NCBI GenBank assembly: GCA_030027265.1
Contig: JASENG010000011.1
Location: 88,227 to 152,226 of the forward strand
Origin: Lysinibacillus fusiformis
GTDB lineage: Bacteria; Bacillota; Bacilli; Bacillales_A; Planococcaceae
Direction: 5' to 3'
DNA: 64,000 nt
The notes below the pieces were generated by a model. It ran no database searches, was not told the origin of the DNA, and worked only from the letters and a program-made list of their open reading frames with translations. Position numbers and translations under genes: made by a program. Numbering within the stretch: position 1 is the stretch's first letter; each line of letters opens with the position of its first letter. Of the stretch, positions 61,009 to 64,000 are shown in pieces.

Positions 61009-61111
61009 ATTTCCTCCAGTCTATTGCTTACGGAGACGAAGAGGTGTAGTAATATTTACTACAATTAAAGTGTATGTGATGAAATTAGCTTTGGCAAACA
61101 AAAGAGTAAGC

Positions 61112-61156
61112 AAAAAAATAACCGCTAGGGAGTAATTTTATACTCCGTAGCGGTTT
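61112..61156 (-). terminator. Terminator of the second integrase gene
   Basis: On the minus strand AACCGCTACGGAGTA pairs with TACTCCCTAGCGGTT (one mismatch), followed by ATTTTTTTG. It isolates the two integrase genes from each other. Confidence 0.85.
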
Positions 61157-61201
61157 AAATATTCGTCAAATCTATTAAAATTCACGATAGTACCTCTTGA
61201 A

Positions 61202-62380
61202 TTAGTTGATGCCATGCTCTTTATAATAGGCTAGTAAAGAGTTGAGAGTGTCCCATTTAATTTTATCTGTCACATGTAAGTAGTGTTCGGTTGTAGTGTT
61301 TTTGTTTAACGAATGTCCGAGTCGGTTTTGAATTCCAACTAAATCTGCATGAGCTTCACCTAAATGTGTCGCATGTGTGTGTCGTAAACCATGCACAGTA
61401 ATAAAATTTAATTTCAGTGACCCGAGAACCTCTGTAAGTTGCTCGTTTGGATAATATGACTTTAAGTAGCTATTAACAGAGTTATTAAAAATTAATTGTT
61501 CAGTTGGCTTATTAATTGGAATTCCAAGCTGAGTTAATCGTAAATTTTGTTCTTGTTGCCACAGTACTAGTGTATTTAGCGTAATATCATCAAGAAAAAT
61601 GGTGCGACTATGTTTTGATTTAGTAGGACCAACATTATTTCTATTATTATACTTGGAATAAGAATAAGCCTCATAAATTTTTAGTGTCTTCATTTTAAAA
61701 TCAACATCTCCCCAGTTTAATACTAATAGTTCACCTTTACGGATTCCTGTAAAAATAAGTAGGCGCAGTAAAGCATGTACTTTTAAATCTAATAATGGTA
61801 AATGAGTAATTAATAGTTTTAAGTTTTCTATATTTAGATAATTCTCATTAATTACATGTATTGATTCTTTTGGAACTTTGATAAGATTAAATGGATTTGA
61901 GTTAATGTATTTATTACGTAAAGCTCTGTCTAAAACATCAGATGCATAGCTAATGATATGATGAAAATACTTTAATTTACTTGAAAGTTCGGTAGCGAAT
62001 TTTTCACAATGATTAGCAGTGATTTTTGAAACTTTCATATGACCAAAAAATGGTAGGATATAATTGTTAAAATAACCTTCCGTTTTGGAATAGGTACTCA
62101 TCACAATTCCAGAATTTTTATAAAGCACATCCCACTCTTCATAAACCTCCGAAAATGTTTTCCGCATGTTTTCTGGTTTTTTTCCGTTGTTAAATTCATA
62201 CTTTAGTCTATCAATCGCTATCTGAGCTGCTTTTTGTGACGGAAATTTACTACGAGTCACAGTTGCATCTTTTCCGGTAAATGGATCAATGCCTAAGTAG
62301 ACAGTAAAACGATAATATTTAGAGCCATTTTTTAATTTATATTCTTTAATTGCTGGATGATATTTTGATTTATTTGTCAT
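61202..62380 (-). CDS. Tyrosine-type site-specific integrase (second copy)
   Basis: 392 residues with the same three-domain layout as the neighbouring integrase, and clear but distant similarity to it (YLGIDPFTGKDATVTRSKF at the N-terminus). Catalytic residues: Arg in FTGIRKGELLVLNW, VHGLRHTHATHL with a normal HxxR, RLGHSLNKNTTTEHYLHVT with His and Tyr. GGAGGT lies before the ATG. The excisionase-like gene is 24 bases upstream, so the two form an operon. Confidence 0.92.
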   Translation of the reverse strand: MTNKSKYHPAIKEYKLKNGSKYYRFTVYLGIDPFTGKDATVTRSKFPSQKAAQIAIDRLKYEFNNGKKPENMRKTFSEVYEEWDVLYKNSGIVMSTYSKTEGYFNNYILPFFGHMKVSKITANHCEKFATELSSKLKYFHHIISYASDVLDRALRNKYINSNPFNLIKVPKESIHVINENYLNIENLKLLITHLPLLDLKVHALLRLLIFTGIRKGELLVLNWGDVDFKMKTLKIYEAYSYSKYNNRNNVGPTKSKHSRTIFLDDITLNTLVLWQQEQNLRLTQLGIPINKPTEQLIFNNSVNSYLKSYYPNEQLTEVLGSLKLNFITVHGLRHTHATHLGEAHADLVGIQNRLGHSLNKNTTTEHYLHVTDKIKWDTLNSLLAYYKEHGIN

Positions 62381-62404
62381 ACTTATTTACCTCCGATTTT
62401 TTTG

Positions 62405-62617
62405 TTAAATACTATGTTTATACATAAAGGTATCTAATGCAGTCTTAGAAACTCTACGAATTCGTCCGATTTCTACAATTTCTAAACCCATTATTTGAAA
62501 GGTTCTTAATGTTTTATATGAGACATTTAAATAGGCTGCAGCTGTCTTTAAATCCATCCATTCACCTTTAAAATTGTTTGGTTCTACTTTTTCTTGTAGT
62601 GTGTTTTTAGTTAGCAT
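62405..62617 (-). CDS. Excisionase-like helix-turn-helix protein
   Basis: 70 residues. Winged-HTH of the excisionase/MerR-like type: WMDLKTAAAYLNVSYKTLRT (about 20-39) followed by MGLEIVEIGRIRRVSKTALDTFM. AAGGAG site before the ATG. Position directly upstream of an integrase gene supports an Xis or integrase-regulator role. Confidence 0.85.
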   Translation of the reverse strand: MLTKNTLQEKVEPNNFKGEWMDLKTAAAYLNVSYKTLRTFQIMGLEIVEIGRIRRVSKTALDTFMYKHSI

Positions 62618-62670
62618 AAATCTTGCTCCTTTCAGTTCGTGGAAATTTTTAGTGCTTGCAAGCTAGAGAC

Positions 62671-62895
62671 ATAATAGCGAGTGATTTCAAATATTCGAAT
62701 AGGTATTTCAAAAAGTAATATATTTTGTGAATTAACCACTAGCTCAATCATGTGAAAATATAATAGCGAGTGATTTTAGATATTCGAATAGGTTTTTTAA
62801 AAAAAATATATTTTTTTGTGAATTAATCACTAGCTCAGTCAGGTGAAATATAATAGCGGGTGTTACTGAATATTCGAATAGGCTTTTTAAAGAAA
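62671..62895. repeat. Three-copy 89-90 bp direct repeat with internal palindromes, upstream of xis
   Basis: The start ATAATAGCG(A/G)G occurs at 62671, 62760 and 62850. Each unit has the perfect palindrome TATTCGAATA (62692-62701, 62781-62790, 62871-62880), then an A/T-rich stretch, then (in the first two) GTGAATTAA-CACTAGCTCA. The GCGAGTGATT near the start of a unit can pair with AATCACTAGC near its end. The 62618-63000 gap holds no gene. Confidence 0.85.
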
Positions 62896-63002
62896 ATAAA
62901 AAAATTTTGGAAAGAATTAAATTACGTTCATAACTGAGTATGCGAGGATCTACAAAATAATTAAGTGGTTGATATTTTTAATTTTGATAAGTAAATGCAT
63001 AT

Positions 63003-63034
63003 AAAAAAGCAGAGGGAAAATTCCCACTGCTTTT
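63003..63034 (-). terminator. Terminator of the minus-strand small-gene unit
   Basis: AAAGCAG-GGGAA pairs with TTCCC-CTGCTTT; on the minus strand a TTTTTTAT run follows. It closes the unit 63616-63041. Confidence 0.8.
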
Positions 63035-63040
63035 AGGCTG

Positions 63041-63373
63041 TCATCTAATAGATTCCAATATTGAATATTGTCTTAAAAAATCATAAAAACTATAATAATC
63101 TAATTCACGTATCTCAGTGACTATATAATAAAGTAAATGTTTATTATGGTTTTTATCTAGTTCTTCGACTAGATACAAGACATCTATTAATTCAAATGTT
63201 ATTGGTTTCCAAACAGCGTAAGTATATCTAGAATCATAAGACGAATACAATTTTTTTTTCCCTTTTTCAATTTCTCCCTCGTTTTCTAGAAAGATTATAT
63301 GGCTAACATTAGTTTCTGCATCAAAAATTTCTGTTATATGTGCTAATGTACACTTACCCGTAAAGCCAAGTCC
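63041..63373 (-). pseudogene. Downstream part of an ORF split by an in-frame TGA
   Basis: The frame of the gene at 63616-63374 continues without a break after its TGA codon for 110 more codons: GLGFTGKCTLAHITEIFDAE and so on to YDFLRQYSILESIR and a stop, followed by a terminator. The composition is protein-like all through. The only plausible internal start is TTG 63250, 9 bases after AAAGGG, which would give 69 residues. Either this is a gene broken by one point mutation (for instance TGG to TGA), or a separate small gene. I do not recognise a family. Confidence 0.5.
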
Positions 63374-63616
63374 TCAGAATGAGTATAACCCTTCTTCTTT
63401 CCGTCGAATTTCCACTACAACAACTTCGGCATCTTTATAGTAGTACGCATCTTGTTCATAATAATTTTCATTTTTCCACTTATTAATTAAAAACTGCATT
63501 GCCAGTACTTTAAGTTCTTCTTCCTTAGATACAACAAACATCCCTTGAATATTTTCTTCATTCACTTTCAACATTTCTTCATATAGCGCTTTGTATTGTG
63601 CGATTATTAAATTCAT
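63374..63616 (-). CDS. Small unknown protein of the mobile element, possibly truncated
   Basis: 80 residues, acidic and Tyr-rich: MNLIIAQYKALYEEMLKVNE, then WKNENYYEQDAYYYKD and VVVVEIRRKEEGLYSF. AGGAAA is next to the ATG and AAAGGA 14 bases before it. It ends in TGA, after which the same frame stays open to 63041 (see that entry). No family recognised; no signal peptide or membrane segment. Confidence 0.55.
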   Translation of the reverse strand: MNLIIAQYKALYEEMLKVNEENIQGMFVVSKEEELKVLAMQFLINKWKNENYYEQDAYYYKDAEVVVVEIRRKEEGLYSF

Positions 63617-63922
63617 TTTCCTGAGTTCAATCCTTTCGAATTTTAAATATTATAATAGAAGGATCTTTTAATTCGAAGGGGAGAAGAGGAATAAAAACTA
63701 ATGATAATTCAGGATGTGTAGGAGGAAATGCGCTTAACATAAAGAAAAAACACAATTCTTGCTGCGGAGTCGTTCGCGATTGTAGATGTTTACTATTTTT
63801 TATTAGTAAGATCATTTTCATAAATAGTTAGTAAATAGTTATCTTAATTCTGCTTCGCTAACTTTCTTATAAGATTTATGTGCGGGTATACATTAGGTAA
63901 AACAATAATTTCATCTAGTCAT
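63617..63922. other. Intergenic region inside the mobile element
   Basis: No supported gene, terminator or repeat. A 64-codon minus-strand frame at 63627-63821 lacks a ribosome site and has an unlikely composition. Confidence 0.3.
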
Positions 63923-64000
63923 CTAGAAATCCAATTGAGCCAACTTTTCTTTGTTTCCATCGTACATTACTTCATTTAGCCTTAAAACAATTTTATTGTT
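63923..64000 (-). CDS. 3' end of an unknown gene entering from the right edge
   Basis: The last 25 codons plus stop of a minus-strand frame that is open to the window end: it reads NNKIVLRLNEVMYDGNKEKL then AQLDF and a TAG. Too short to assign. The composition is protein-like, but coding is not certain. Confidence 0.35.
   Translation of the reverse strand, partial: NNKIVLRLNEVMYDGNKEKLAQLDF

Noticed and set aside
61030..61045. Second att copy between the two integrase genes
   Set aside because: Only the seven bases GGAGACG (complement of CGTCTCC) match the tmRNA end; too short to support an att site.
62671..62895. CRISPR array
   Set aside because: Only three units, the whole 89-90 base period is repeated without unique spacers, and there are no cas genes.
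63627..63821. 64-codon minus-strand frame
   Set aside because: No ribosome site, unlikely composition rich in Pro, Ile and Phe, and no conservation evidence.

Overview
The window is chromosomal DNA from a low-GC, endospore-forming Gram-positive bacterium. Gene content and order follow Bacillus subtilis closely (ecsAB, hmoB, hemEHY; lplJ, lcfB; hprK-lgt-ppaX-yvoF-his; trxB-yvcI-rapZ-yvcK-whiA-crh-clpP; cggR-gapA-pgk-tpiA-gpmI-eno; secG-est-rnr-smpB-ssrA), but the fusion of these blocks, the gene losses and the protein details fit the family Planococcaceae (Lysinibacillus/Solibacillus-like) better than Bacillus itself. That placement is an inference. A CotF-type coat protein supports a spore former.

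Layout. 1-7150: tail of ecsA, ecsB, a divergent heme monooxygenase, the coproporphyrin-dependent heme genes hemE-hemH-hemY and a copper/metal-type lipoprotein. 7150-20260: small protein YhfH, lipoate ligase, a complete Bce-type two-component/ABC peptide-resistance module, FadR-controlled acyl-CoA ligase, an S9 peptidase, luxS, a YitT protein and cytochrome c551. 20370-36990: HPr kinase, lgt, ppaX, acetyltransferase, a histidine operon that lacks hisA, TPR protein, thioredoxin reductase, Nudix-rapZ-yvcK-whiA and crh. 37060-42150: CtsR-controlled clpP on the minus strand, tRNA-Arg(CCG), a polar amino-acid ABC transporter, a spore coat protein and a small glutaredoxin-like protein. 42180-49840: the CggR-controlled lower glycolysis operon with its operator and processing stem-loop. 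50400-59700: EamA transporter, alkaline phosphatase, BASS transporter, secG, carboxylesterase, RNase R, SmpB and tmRNA.

From the 3' end of the tmRNA gene at about 59,690 to the right edge lies a mobile element on the minus strand: two tandem tyrosine integrases, a small excisionase-like protein, a three-copy 89-90 bp palindrome-bearing repeat, and unrecognised small genes, one interrupted by an in-frame TGA. The tmRNA 3' end is the likely attachment site.

Functional themes: carbon catabolite control is represented at several levels (HprK, Crh with Gln15/Ser46, YvcK, CggR); ribosome rescue and RNA decay are grouped (rnr, smpB, ssrA). The most unusual non-coding content is a set of four unrelated families of short tandem repeats, each placed in a gap between transcription units; one is a hierarchical array with an exact 82-nt higher-order period built from 19/21-nt subunits, and another repeats a potential hairpin about seven times. 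I do not recognise these as named elements.
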